This document shows positions 34,854 to 43,203 of a stretch of 64,000 nt of DNA, one piece after another. The stretch is taken from NCBI RefSeq assembly GCF_039536325.1, contig NZ_BAAAYO010000001.1:1-64000 (forward strand). Direction: 5' to 3'. Numbering within the stretch: position 1 is the stretch's first letter; each line of letters starts with the position of its first letter. The notes beneath the pieces are model-generated. The model was not told the origin of the DNA. It did no database searches and saw nothing but the letters and a program-made list of their open reading frames with translations. A program made the translations under genes and the position numbers. The stretch comes from Paenibacillus_AB hodogayensis (GTDB lineage: Bacteria; Bacillota; Bacilli; Paenibacillales; NBRC-103111).

Positions 34854-35930
34854 TTACAAGTTGATGCTATTATAGACACTGTTGTTGATGTGAATGACCG
34901 CGTCCTTCATCAATTGTGCGACTAGCTCGTTATATTGTTGATCGATCACGTCCGATTTTACCTGATCTTTTACTTCAAGAAACGGACGATACCCTTGTGG
35001 AGTTTTCTCCAGGCATACTATCATCGTGAAGGCGCCGTTTTCTTCAAAAACTTGGCTTATGCCGCCGACGGACAACTGTTCCGCAGTATCCGTAAGAATG
35101 GGGCTGTTCCTGGCGTTGTCTTTGATCGATGCATCATCCAAGATTTGTTCTTCCTTTGCGATAAGTCTTGAATTTTTTGGTTCATAAGCCTCCAACAGCT
35201 TGTCCAAATCCTCCCCGGCTGCCCATCTGTCATGAATGTCGTCGATTAGCGCACGGGCATCTCCTTTTTGCAATGATCCATGATCGGCTAAAGCAACGCT
35301 CAGTTTTTTGATACGAATCGTATCGGATTTGACAAACAAAACATCCTTGTTTAGCTCATAATACCGCTGAAGCGCTTGATCCGACACCGCAGATTCCTGC
35401 CCAATCTTCTTCTTTAGTTCCGCAGCCAGATTACCGTTTACAATTCCATAATAGGCCTTCTCATCGAAGCTTACAGGTCCGTAAATCGCCTGTTTCTTTC
35501 TTACAGCTTCTTTTCTCCTTTCATTCTCGGCTTGAAGCTGTTGCACAAAAGCCGGATAACTGATATCTTTCACGATGCCTTTCTGTTTGGCTAATAGCTG
35601 CTGGATTTTAATGATAGCGCCTTCATTTAACGATTCATTTCTGAGCTTTTCTATTGGCACCTCCCCTCCATAGTTGTCGTCCCAGAATCGGGGGCTGTCG
35701 TCAACATTGTATTTACCTTTAAAATAGGTGTAAGTCGAAGCCCTGTTTTTGGCGAGCAGCAATTTGAATTCTTCCGTTGTCAGAGGTTCGCCGTTAATGG
35801 TCGCAACGACTGAATTGCTTTCGGCTCTGCTTAAAGTCTCTTTTATGAAAAGCATGCAAGCGGTACCCGCTAAAGCCGAAGCAAGGAATAACGTTATAAT
35901 CATCAATGCTTTTCTGCTGATTCTCAACAT
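34854..35930 (-). CDS. Membrane-anchored SurA/PrsA-like foldase (peptidyl-prolyl isomerase-type)
   Basis: 358 residues with an N-terminal membrane anchor (residues 8-30, IITLFLASALAGTACMLFI). A SurA_N-like helical region follows (VVATINGEPLTTEEFKLLL near 42), with a charged coiled region and a C-terminal helical segment. The parvulin catalytic core is not clear, so it may be a chaperone without isomerase activity. GGGAG precedes the ATG. It is the first gene of a two-gene unit with the secreted beta-helix protein, so a dedicated folding role is plausible. Confidence 0.7.
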   Translation of the reverse strand: MLRISRKALMIITLFLASALAGTACMLFIKETLSRAESNSVVATINGEPLTTEEFKLLLAKNRASTYTYFKGKYNVDDSPRFWDDNYGGEVPIEKLRNESLNEGAIIKIQQLLAKQKGIVKDISYPAFVQQLQAENERRKEAVRKKQAIYGPVSFDEKAYYGIVNGNLAAELKKKIGQESAVSDQALQRYYELNKDVLFVKSDTIRIKKLSVALADHGSLQKGDARALIDDIHDRWAAGEDLDKLLEAYEPKNSRLIAKEEQILDDASIKDNARNSPILTDTAEQLSVGGISQVFEENGAFTMIVCLEKTPQGYRPFLEVKDQVKSDVIDQQYNELVAQLMKDAVIHINNSVYNSINL

Positions 35931-36622
35931 CTCCTCACTCCCGCCGATGAGTCTGGGCGTTATGAACTTCCAAAGGATCCGTCAGAAACTTCTATGTTAC
36001 GCCTCCGTCAGCCGAACGGAAAATCATGCTCAGATTTTGTTCGGCTTCCGTCCTGAACACATCGTGAGATAGGACGAGCCGTCCGCTTCTTCCTTCACAT
36101 TCGAACGCCAGCTGATCTGTGCCTCTCTATCTCCCGGCGCTATCCGGTCGGTATGTAACTCGACCGCGGGTCCGTCGTCCGGTCACCGCTATTCCTTGCC
36201 CGCAATGTCAAATTGCCGTTCACCCTCTCTCTCCCTTCTTCGTTGATCGCTTCCATGTTTTAATCATAGCAATCCGTGCAAGGCGGGTCTTTAGAGAAAA
36301 TCTCTTAATATGCGTGCCGTCTTCCGCGGAGAAACCGCTTTCTTACGCTTCCTTCCCGTTCCACGTTTGCACATTATCGTTATGCTCTACATAAGAAAAC
36401 AAGCCTCCATCCCACTCCCTATATATGGATTTGGAGAGCCCGTGAGGTACGACAAGTGAAACGGCTACAACTTGTCTAAGAAGATCGAAAATGGATTGAG
36501 CGAGACTTTCTGTTTCCAGTCGCAGCAACTTTCGCAAACAGAAACGCTCACGTCCTTGACGGTGATTTTTCCACCGGCAACGTTCGTGAGCGTTAACAAT
36601 TCCGTGCAATCGATTTCGCGCC
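35931..36622. other. Intergenic gap with inverted repeat and frameshifted coding-like pieces
   Basis: No intact gene is supportable. A perfect 10-bp inverted repeat (AACGCTCACG at 36543, CGTGAGCGTT at 36585) with a smaller nested stem lies 3' of the binding-protein gene. A 7-bp GCCGAAC/GTTCGGC pair lies near 36010-36045. On minus, two short frames, 36140-36256 (38 codons from ATG) and 36030-36182, read protein-like but are shifted relative to each other. Confidence 0.4.
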
Positions 36623-38152
36623 CTATTTCGCCTGAAGCTGGCGGTCGTACGCTTCCTTGTACACCTTCACCAGTTGGTCCAGACCGAGCTTCTTCACGTC
36701 AGCGACATAAGCGTCCCATTGATCCATCCCCTTCTCGCCGAGAATGAACCGGGTGATGTTCTCCTCGCGGTGCTTCTGGATCGCCTGCCCGACGGTGGTA
36801 AGCACGTCGTTCTCCTTCTCGTTGAACGCCGGCTTCGGCTGCAGCTTGGAGTCGTATTGGCCGACGACGGCATAGGCGTCTCTGGTCTCTTTGCTCGTCG
36901 TGGTCAGCAGGGCGTTGTAATCGATCCACGTATAGGTGCCGTAGTTTAACAGTCCGGGCTTCTCGCGCAGGTCGGACAGCGTTTTGAATTCGTCGAGATA
37001 TTTTTTTGTGCCGTTCGTTTCCTCGTACGTCACTCCCTTGATCCCCCAGCTCGACAGTTCCTTGCCGGCCTCGCTATAGAAGAAATCTATATATTTCATC
37101 GCGTCCTTGATCTTCGACGAGGTGGACGCCACGGTCATGCCCGAATCGACCGTATTGATATTGAGATTTTGCCGCTTCGCTCCGGCAAATCCGACGGGCG
37201 GCGGCATGAACAGCATCGCGAATTGCGGATTGTCCTTGCGCAGCGGCACGTTGTAGTAGTCCATGACCATATAATCCAGGAACACGAACGCCTTGTTGTT
37301 GGCGATGAAGTCGTCGAACTGCTTGCCCTTGACCGTCAGCCAGTCGGGCGGCATCAGCCCTTCCTTGTACAGTTTGTTCAGAAACAGCACGAGCTTTTTG
37401 TAGTTGTCCTCGGCAGGACCGTACCGCCATTCCTTTTTATCGAAATCGTAATAAACGTCGTTGTACGTATCGAATTGCGGAGCCATGCGGGTAATCGTCC
37501 CGAACGCTCCGCGGGTGACGAACGGATAGCTGTCCGGATACTGCTGCTTCAGCTTCTTGAGCGTCTCGTACAGCTCGTCGTAAGTCGTCGGCAGCGGCAA
37601 ATTGTGTTTCTTGAACACATCGTCCCGGTACATCCAGCCGATCCGCTCCCCTTGACCGAACCCTTCGTTCGGGAACATGTACATTTTGCCCTCGGCGGAT
37701 GTGTAACGCTGCTTCAGCTCCGGATATTTTGCCAGCCAGCTGCGAAAATTCGGCATCAGATCGAGGTAATCCAAAATGTTGGCGAGTGCGCCCTGCTGCC
37801 CGTATTTGTTGGCGACGGTAAAGCTGCTCATATACATCAGGTCCGGCATATTGCCTGTCGCCACCGTCAGGTTGACCGCCTCGACGTAGTTGTCCCCCGG
37901 CGGCACCTGTCCGACGATATCGACGTTCGTCTTCTCCTTGATCGTCTTCCAGATCGGCTTATCCTTGTTATACGTCCAGTTCCCTTGGGCGCCCACTAAC
38001 ATCGTCAGCGTCGTCGGCCCCCCCTGCTTGCCCGCCGGCGCCGTCTCCTTGCCCGGGTCCGTTCCCGTGCTGCTCCCGCTTCCGCCTCCGCTGCATCCGG
38101 CCGACACGCCGGCCAGCAATACCGCCATTGCCGCTGCAATCCCCTTTTTCAT
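36623..38152 (-). CDS. Sugar ABC transporter solute-binding lipoprotein (LipO-type)
   Basis: About 509 residues with a signal peptide and lipobox (VSAGC near residue 20), a Ser/Gly-rich linker, then a large binding domain (TTLTMLVGAQGNW, TVATGNMPDLMYM, WMYRDDVFKKHNLPLP). This size class pairs with LplB/YtcP permeases in Paenibacillaceae, and those genes lie directly upstream (38224-40075), so it is the ligand-binding part of an oligosaccharide importer. The ATPase is not encoded here; such systems usually share a genome-wide MsmX-type ATPase. The open frame reaches back to 38647 inside the permease gene, but the signal peptide fixes the start at 38152. Confidence 0.92.
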   Translation of the reverse strand: MKKGIAAAMAVLLAGVSAGCSGGGSGSSTGTDPGKETAPAGKQGGPTTLTMLVGAQGNWTYNKDKPIWKTIKEKTNVDIVGQVPPGDNYVEAVNLTVATGNMPDLMYMSSFTVANKYGQQGALANILDYLDLMPNFRSWLAKYPELKQRYTSAEGKMYMFPNEGFGQGERIGWMYRDDVFKKHNLPLPTTYDELYETLKKLKQQYPDSYPFVTRGAFGTITRMAPQFDTYNDVYYDFDKKEWRYGPAEDNYKKLVLFLNKLYKEGLMPPDWLTVKGKQFDDFIANNKAFVFLDYMVMDYYNVPLRKDNPQFAMLFMPPPVGFAGAKRQNLNINTVDSGMTVASTSSKIKDAMKYIDFFYSEAGKELSSWGIKGVTYEETNGTKKYLDEFKTLSDLREKPGLLNYGTYTWIDYNALLTTTSKETRDAYAVVGQYDSKLQPKPAFNEKENDVLTTVGQAIQKHREENITRFILGEKGMDQWDAYVADVKKLGLDQLVKVYKEAYDRQLQAK

Positions 38153-38223
38153 CGTTGCGCGGCGTCCTCCCGCTCCTTGTAGCGGACTGTCGGAAGAACG
38201 CCTTCCTCCCCTCGTTATGGTGT

Positions 38224-39090
38224 TTATCCTTTCAGCGAGCCGACCGTGACGCCCTTGATGAAATATTTTTGCAAAAACGGATACGCCACCAGAATCGGCA
38301 GCGTGCCGACGAGAATCGTCGCGTATTTCAGCGACTCCTCGACGATTTGCTGGTCTTTGCCGAGCGTAAAAGAGCCGTCCAGATTCGTCTGCCCGGCCAG
38401 CACGAGATTGCGCAGAATGACCTGCAGCGGCACCAGCTCCGGGTTGCGCAAATAAAGCAGCGCCGAATAAAAGTTGTTCCAGATGCCGACCGCGTAGAAC
38501 AGCCCGATGGTGGCGAGCACCGCTTGGGACAAGGGCAGCGCGATGCGCACGAACAAGCCGATATCGTTCAGCCCGTCCATCTTCCCAGCCTCCTCCAGCT
38601 CCGGAGGCAAACCGGCGAAAAACGTTCGCATCATGATCAGATACCACGCGCTGATCGCCCCCGGGATCATCATCGCCCCGATCGTATCGACGAGCCCGAG
38701 GCTTTTGACGACCAGGAACGTCGGAATCATTCCGCCGCTGAAAAACATCGTCACCACGACCAGGATCGTGATCGGCTTATGGAACAGCATTCTCGGCTTG
38801 GACAGCGCATAGGCCGCCATCGACGTCAGCACGAGCGACAGCGCCGTGCCGCCTACGGTGTACAGCACCGTATTGCGGTAGCCGCTCCAGATGCGCGGAT
38901 CGGTCAGCACGATCCGGTACATGTCGGTATTGAATCCTTTTGGCCAAAGGAATACGCTTCCTTTCATGACCGACACGCTGTCGCTGAAGGAGACGGCAAT
39001 CATGTACACGAACGGGTATACGGTGACGACAAGCAGCAGCAGCATAATGACAATATTGACGATGTCGAACAGGCCTGCCTTTTTGGCCAT
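38224..39090 (-). CDS. Carbohydrate ABC transporter permease (YtcP/MalG-type)
   Basis: 288 residues with six membrane helices. The cytoplasmic EAA loop reads EAGKMDGLNDIGLFVRIALP near residue 190, which contacts the ATPase. GGAGG precedes the start, 16 bp after the first permease gene. It forms one channel half with the LplB-type protein. Confidence 0.92.
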   Translation of the reverse strand: MAKKAGLFDIVNIVIMLLLLVVTVYPFVYMIAVSFSDSVSVMKGSVFLWPKGFNTDMYRIVLTDPRIWSGYRNTVLYTVGGTALSLVLTSMAAYALSKPRMLFHKPITILVVVTMFFSGGMIPTFLVVKSLGLVDTIGAMMIPGAISAWYLIMMRTFFAGLPPELEEAGKMDGLNDIGLFVRIALPLSQAVLATIGLFYAVGIWNNFYSALLYLRNPELVPLQVILRNLVLAGQTNLDGSFTLGKDQQIVEESLKYATILVGTLPILVAYPFLQKYFIKGVTVGSLKG

Positions 39091-39106
39091 GCGTAGCCAG
39101 CCTCCT

Positions 39107-40075
39107 TTACCATAAACTGTTCTCGCCGAGCTTGCGGCTGATCGTATTGGCGCCTAGCAGAAAAGCCAGATTGACGACACCGGTGAACAGATCGATCGCC
39201 GCCGCGTAGCTGTAATTGCCCTGTACGAGCCCGACGCGGTAGACGTAGGTGCTAATAATATCCGCCGTCTCGTAAATCGCCGGGTTGTACAGCAGGAACA
39301 CCTTCTCGAAGCCGACCCCCAGCACATGTCCGATTTCCAAAATAAGCAGCACCACGACGGTTTGCATGATGCCGGGCAGCGAGACGTACGCCATTTTGCG
39401 GAACCTCCCAGCCCCGTCCATCTCGGCCGCCTCGTACAGATGCGGATCGATGGCAGTAAGCGCTGCCAAATAAATGATCGACGACCAGCCGATCCCTTGC
39501 CATATTCCCGAAGCGACATAAATGGAACGGAACCATTCCGGCAGCATCAGCCAGTTGACCGGATCGAAGCCGACCGCCGCTATGAGCCGGTTGACGAGGC
39601 CGCCGGACGGAGACAGGAAGACGACGATCATGCCGGCCACAACGACGTTGGAGATGAAGTGCGGCAAGTAGCTGACCGATTGTACCACCCGCTTGAAGAC
39701 GGCGCTGCGCAGCTCGTTGAACAGCAGGGCGAGCGCGATCGGCGCAGGAAAGCCGAACACGATCTGGTAAGCTCCGAGCAGGAACGTGTTGCGCAGCAGC
39801 TTGAAAAAATCCGGGTTGCCAAAAAACATCCGGTAATAGTGGAAACCGACCCACTCGCTGTGCCAAATGCCTTTGAACAAATTGTACTTCTGGAACGAGA
39901 TCGCGATACCAAACATCGGCACATAATGGAACACGAGAAAATAAACGACGCAGGGCAATACGAGCAGCAACAGATAGCGGCTGTCGCGAAATCGTTTGCC
40001 GAACGAACGGCGCGCTTGCGCCTCCGGGCGCTCCATGCGGCGCGGAAGACTCTCCGTAATCCGGTTCGCCTCCAA
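39107..40075 (-). CDS. Carbohydrate ABC transporter permease (LplB-type)
   Basis: About 322 residues with six membrane helices after a basic cytoplasmic tail. The EAA loop is YEAAEMDGAGRFRKMAYVSL near residue 215, and FGIAISFQKYNLFKG lies near residue 55. The TTG at 40075 has AAGGAGG seven bases upstream; the longer frame to 40291 runs into the promoter region. It is the first gene of the permease-permease-binding-protein operon, divergent from the AraC sensor at 40274, which probably regulates it. Confidence 0.9.
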   Translation of the reverse strand: MEANRITESLPRRMERPEAQARRSFGKRFRDSRYLLLLVLPCVVYFLVFHYVPMFGIAISFQKYNLFKGIWHSEWVGFHYYRMFFGNPDFFKLLRNTFLLGAYQIVFGFPAPIALALLFNELRSAVFKRVVQSVSYLPHFISNVVVAGMIVVFLSPSGGLVNRLIAAVGFDPVNWLMLPEWFRSIYVASGIWQGIGWSSIIYLAALTAIDPHLYEAAEMDGAGRFRKMAYVSLPGIMQTVVVLLILEIGHVLGVGFEKVFLLYNPAIYETADIISTYVYRVGLVQGNYSYAAAIDLFTGVVNLAFLLGANTISRKLGENSLW

Positions 40076-40199
40076 AGGCCCCCCCTCCTTCTTGGTCGCC
40101 CGTTTTTTTTGTGCTTGCCGAATAAACATCGGCGTTCTACAATGGGCATAGATTGAGCATAGCCGAGGCCGGCCTTTACCGCCATCGACAATGCGTCCG

Positions 40200-40228
40200 T
40201 TTGTAAGCGCTCTTACGACACCTGACAA
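40200..40228 (-). promoter_or_regulatory. Promoter of the sugar importer operon with overlapping cre-like site
   Basis: On minus, TTGTCA (40228-40223) and TACAAA (40205-40200) are 17 bp apart. A cre-like site, TGTAAGCGCTCTTA (40202-40215, 13 of 14 to the CcpA consensus), covers the -10 region, so catabolite repression by blocking RNA polymerase is plausible. A possible divergent -10 (TATGAT, 40235-40240) faces the AraC gene. Confidence 0.55.
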
Positions 40229-40273
40229 AAAGTGTATGATCGGAAGAAATGCATACCGGAAAGGGGAGAACCG

Positions 40274-42592
40274 ATGAATACGATCAGACATCCGGCATCT
40301 TCAAGACGAAATTCGTTGTTCGTCCGGCTGCTTGGCGGCTTTATGCTCGTCATCGCGCTGCTGCTTTCCTTCAATATGTTGTCGTTCGCCTTCTTCCAGA
40401 CGAATATCGAGCGGGAAATTATCGACCACAATACGCTCAATATGAACAATACGGTCAACGGCTACGAGCAGCAGCTTCAGCTCGTGGAGAGCGACCTGCT
40501 GCGCTTTTATTTCAACGAACGGTTCAGCGCGCTCGTCGCGGCCAACGGTCAGCCGAACTACACGGCGGTCAATGCGGTAAAGCCCGAGCTGAACTCGCTT
40601 CTTTCCAATAAAATGCTCTTTCTGGAAAACGTCTTTATTTTGTTTCGCGACAATCCGCTCGTTATCGAGCGGGATACGACGACGAATGCGGTTAATATGT
40701 TCACCAAATTTTACGTCAGCGAGCCGTACGGTCCCGTCTTCTGGCAAAATCAGTTTGCCGAAGGCTATACGTTCCGCGTCTTCCCCGCGGCGGACTTCCG
40801 CCAGTACAAATACGACCGTACTGTGGAGGATAAAGGCGGGCTGCTGCCTGTCGTCATCAAAAACAAGTTCAGCAGCCAATACCTGGTCGCCGCCTTGCTC
40901 GATGCGGACAGTATGTTCCGCTCGCTGCACTATAACGGCGCGGATCATTTTTACATTCTCGACGCGGGCGGTGCCGTCCTGTTTCATTCGGACCCCGGCG
41001 CGAAGGACGCGAGCGCAATGGCCGGCATCGGCTCCGCCCTCCCGGCCGACCTGCCGGCTGCGGGTGACGGCTACTTCATCCGCGACGACCGCTACTACTT
41101 TTACAAAAACGGGCCAACTTCCGGGCTGCGATACGTCAATGTGATCCCGAACGACCGGATCGCCTCCCAGGTGGAGCGGCTCGGCATGCTGCTGCTCGGC
41201 ATGCTGGCCGTCGCCGTGGCGGCGAGCCTGCTCATCTCCGTCTGGCTGAGCATCCGGTTTAACAGCCCGGTGCAGGGGATGATTCGTCTGCTCCAGCGCC
41301 CGGGACAGCCCGGCCGGATGACGAGCGGCATCCGCGAGTTCGATTGGCTTGGACGCAGCATCTCGGATATGCTGCACGCCAACCGCGGCTTCGATCAGGA
41401 TCTGCGGCGCAAAAATAAGCTGCTGCAAAACTACGGCTATATGAGCAAGCTGAAAAGTATTCGCCACTGGAACGAGCTGCACGATCTGATCGAAACGAGC
41501 AAGCCGTTCTTTCTGGTCGCCTTCCAGCTGTCGTTCACTGCCCGCTTCGGACAGCTGGCGCAGGACGATCAGGAAAAAACCGCCTATTACATTCAAGAAT
41601 ATATCAACCTGCAAATGAGCGGGCGCTTTCCCGGGGCGGTCACGCTGCAGATGGAGAAGGAGCAAATCTTGTCGCTGCTGTTCACCGACGAGGACGCCTC
41701 CGCGGTGATCGACACGCTGGAACGGCTGAAGCAGGTGCTCGACCGCGACAAGGAGTACGGGTTCGCCACGATGGCGTTCCTGCCGGTGAAACGGAGCCCG
41801 AACGAGCTATCCCGCGCCTACGAGGAGGCGCAGGCGATGCTCGGCTCCCGGCTGCTGAACCGCGATACGCAGACGATCACCCGGCTGCCCGCCGTGGAGC
41901 TCCCGGCTCTCCCGCCGATGTCCACGGCGCAGGAGCAGGAGCTGCTGGCCGCTCTGCTGGCGGGCCAGGACGAACGGGCGGCAGAACTCGTCGACGCGCT
42001 GCTGCGGCATATGGAGCTAAGCGGAGCGAACGCCCGCCAATTCGCCGAGCTCGGCAAGGAGCTCGTCTCGCACATATGGAAGCTGCTGCTCGAGCATCAT
42101 TACGATATCAGCCGGCTGTTGGACGGCGAATCGCCGTTTCTGCTGCTCAAGGATTGCTGGAGCGTCGACGAATACGGGCGATTTTTCCGCCGTTTTGCGG
42201 GCGAAGCCGCGGCGCTCGTCCGCGAGCGCAAAGCCGAGCAGGACCCGATCCGCGATTTTGCGCTGGACTATGTCGCCAAGCATTACGGCGAGGACATCTC
42301 GCTCGAGCTGGTGGCCGAGAAGCTCGGCTTGTCGCGCGGCTATTTGTCCACCTACTTTCACGAGAAGACGGGCCAGACGTTCAGCGAATACGTCAACGGG
42401 CTGCGCATGCAGCGGGCCAAGGAAATGCTGAGCGGTACGGACAGCCGTATTCAGGACATCGCCGCCGAGGTCGGCTACCAGAACGTCAACTCGTTCATCC
42501 GCATGTTCAAACGGATTTGCGGCCTGACGCCGGGCGAATTCCGGCGCGTCGCGCTGCAGCAGAGCGGTTCGGAGACGGTTGTGGAGGGGTGA
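40274..42592 (+). CDS. Membrane-anchored AraC-family regulator with extracytoplasmic sensor domain
   Basis: About 772 residues. Transmembrane helix 1 (residues 17-38, GGFMLVIALLLSFNML) and helix 2 (about 300-325, LGMLLLGMLAVAVAASLLI) enclose a Cache-like extracytoplasmic domain. A long cytoplasmic linker leads to a C-terminal AraC domain with two HTHs (SLELVAEKLGLSRGYLSTYF and IQDIAAEVGYQNVNSFIRMF). AAAGGGGAG lies five bases before the ATG at 40274. Its place opposite the LplB operon suggests it senses an extracellular sugar, or the binding protein loaded with it, and controls that operon. It has the same architecture as the gene at 58442. Confidence 0.9.
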   Translation: MNTIRHPASSRRNSLFVRLLGGFMLVIALLLSFNMLSFAFFQTNIEREIIDHNTLNMNNTVNGYEQQLQLVESDLLRFYFNERFSALVAANGQPNYTAVNAVKPELNSLLSNKMLFLENVFILFRDNPLVIERDTTTNAVNMFTKFYVSEPYGPVFWQNQFAEGYTFRVFPAADFRQYKYDRTVEDKGGLLPVVIKNKFSSQYLVAALLDADSMFRSLHYNGADHFYILDAGGAVLFHSDPGAKDASAMAGIGSALPADLPAAGDGYFIRDDRYYFYKNGPTSGLRYVNVIPNDRIASQVERLGMLLLGMLAVAVAASLLISVWLSIRFNSPVQGMIRLLQRPGQPGRMTSGIREFDWLGRSISDMLHANRGFDQDLRRKNKLLQNYGYMSKLKSIRHWNELHDLIETSKPFFLVAFQLSFTARFGQLAQDDQEKTAYYIQEYINLQMSGRFPGAVTLQMEKEQILSLLFTDEDASAVIDTLERLKQVLDRDKEYGFATMAFLPVKRSPNELSRAYEEAQAMLGSRLLNRDTQTITRLPAVELPALPPMSTAQEQELLAALLAGQDERAAELVDALLRHMELSGANARQFAELGKELVSHIWKLLLEHHYDISRLLDGESPFLLLKDCWSVDEYGRFFRRFAGEAAALVRERKAEQDPIRDFALDYVAKHYGEDISLELVAEKLGLSRGYLSTYFHEKTGQTFSEYVNGLRMQRAKEMLSGTDSRIQDIAAEVGYQNVNSFIRMFKRICGLTPGEFRRVALQQSGSETVVEG

Positions 42593-42620
42593 CATGGCTC
42601 TGCCGTTTTCCCTGATGGCA

Positions 42621-42815
42621 TAGTGCGCGAAAGAGCGTTAATTTCGCAAAAGGAGCCAGTTTGGCGCGCCATAATGCTAAAAGGAGCATTAACTCCCGGC
42701 CACGAGCCCCAAAACTCCCCGTTTCGGCCGGTTTGCCGGATACGTAGTGTGCGAAAGAGCGCTATTTTCGTAAAAAATGCCAGTTTGGCGCTCTATAATG
42801 CTAAAAGGAGCACTA
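42621..42815. repeat. Two TAGTG...CACTA-type palindromes, 124 bp apart
   Basis: Copies lie at 42621-42691 (ending GCATTA instead of GCACTA) and 42745-42815. Left arms read TAGTG-GCGAAAGAGCG-type; right arms are ATAATGCTAAAAGGAGCACTA-type. The start-to-start distance is exactly 124 bp, as at 18 kb and 61 kb. The remaining gap to 43008 is AT-rich and holds no gene. Confidence 0.88.
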
Positions 42816-43008
42816 ACTCCGCGCCACGAGCCCCAAAAATTACTTTAGTTCTTTTATTGTTGGACAAGAGGTGTTTCGTCAGTCCGTAAATTTTTGCTCA
42901 ACTTCACACTTGTTCAATCCTGTGTCCAATATTACCTTCACCTGCAAATAAGGTCATGTAAGCTCTAAAGCTTCTAAATTAATGATCAACATAACATCTA
43001 ACATAGCC

Positions 43009-43059
43009 AAAAATAAAAGAGTCTCTCCCCCACTTTGATAGTGGAGACAGAGACTCTTT
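43009..43059 (-). terminator. Terminator of the serine hydrolase / ABC-2 operon
   Basis: On minus, AAAGAGTCTCTG...CCAC pairs with GTGG...AGAGACTCTTTT around TATCAAA, followed by TATTTTT. The same hairpin recurs at 48537 and 61493, each time behind a minus-strand operon. Confidence 0.85.
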
Positions 43060-43203
43060 GTTTGCATTCGGGGGTTCGCGCCGCCCTCGGGACAGCCTCC
43101 CTAGGAAGCCGCGTTCCTTCAAGCCGTCACGTCCGGGCGGCGGGCGCGGAATCAGCGGTCCGCGGAGGCATGCGTTCTTCCGTCTGGGCGGAGCGCCCTA
43201 CCG

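Noticed and set aside
36623..38647. A 674-residue version of the binding protein starting inside the permease gene
   Set aside because: The signal peptide and lipobox begin at 38152; the upstream part is the permease gene read in a wrong frame.
42850..43008. Possible insertion sequence remnant with TTGGACA and TGTCCAA words
   Set aside because: The words are far apart, no transposase fragment is visible and no target duplication could be found.
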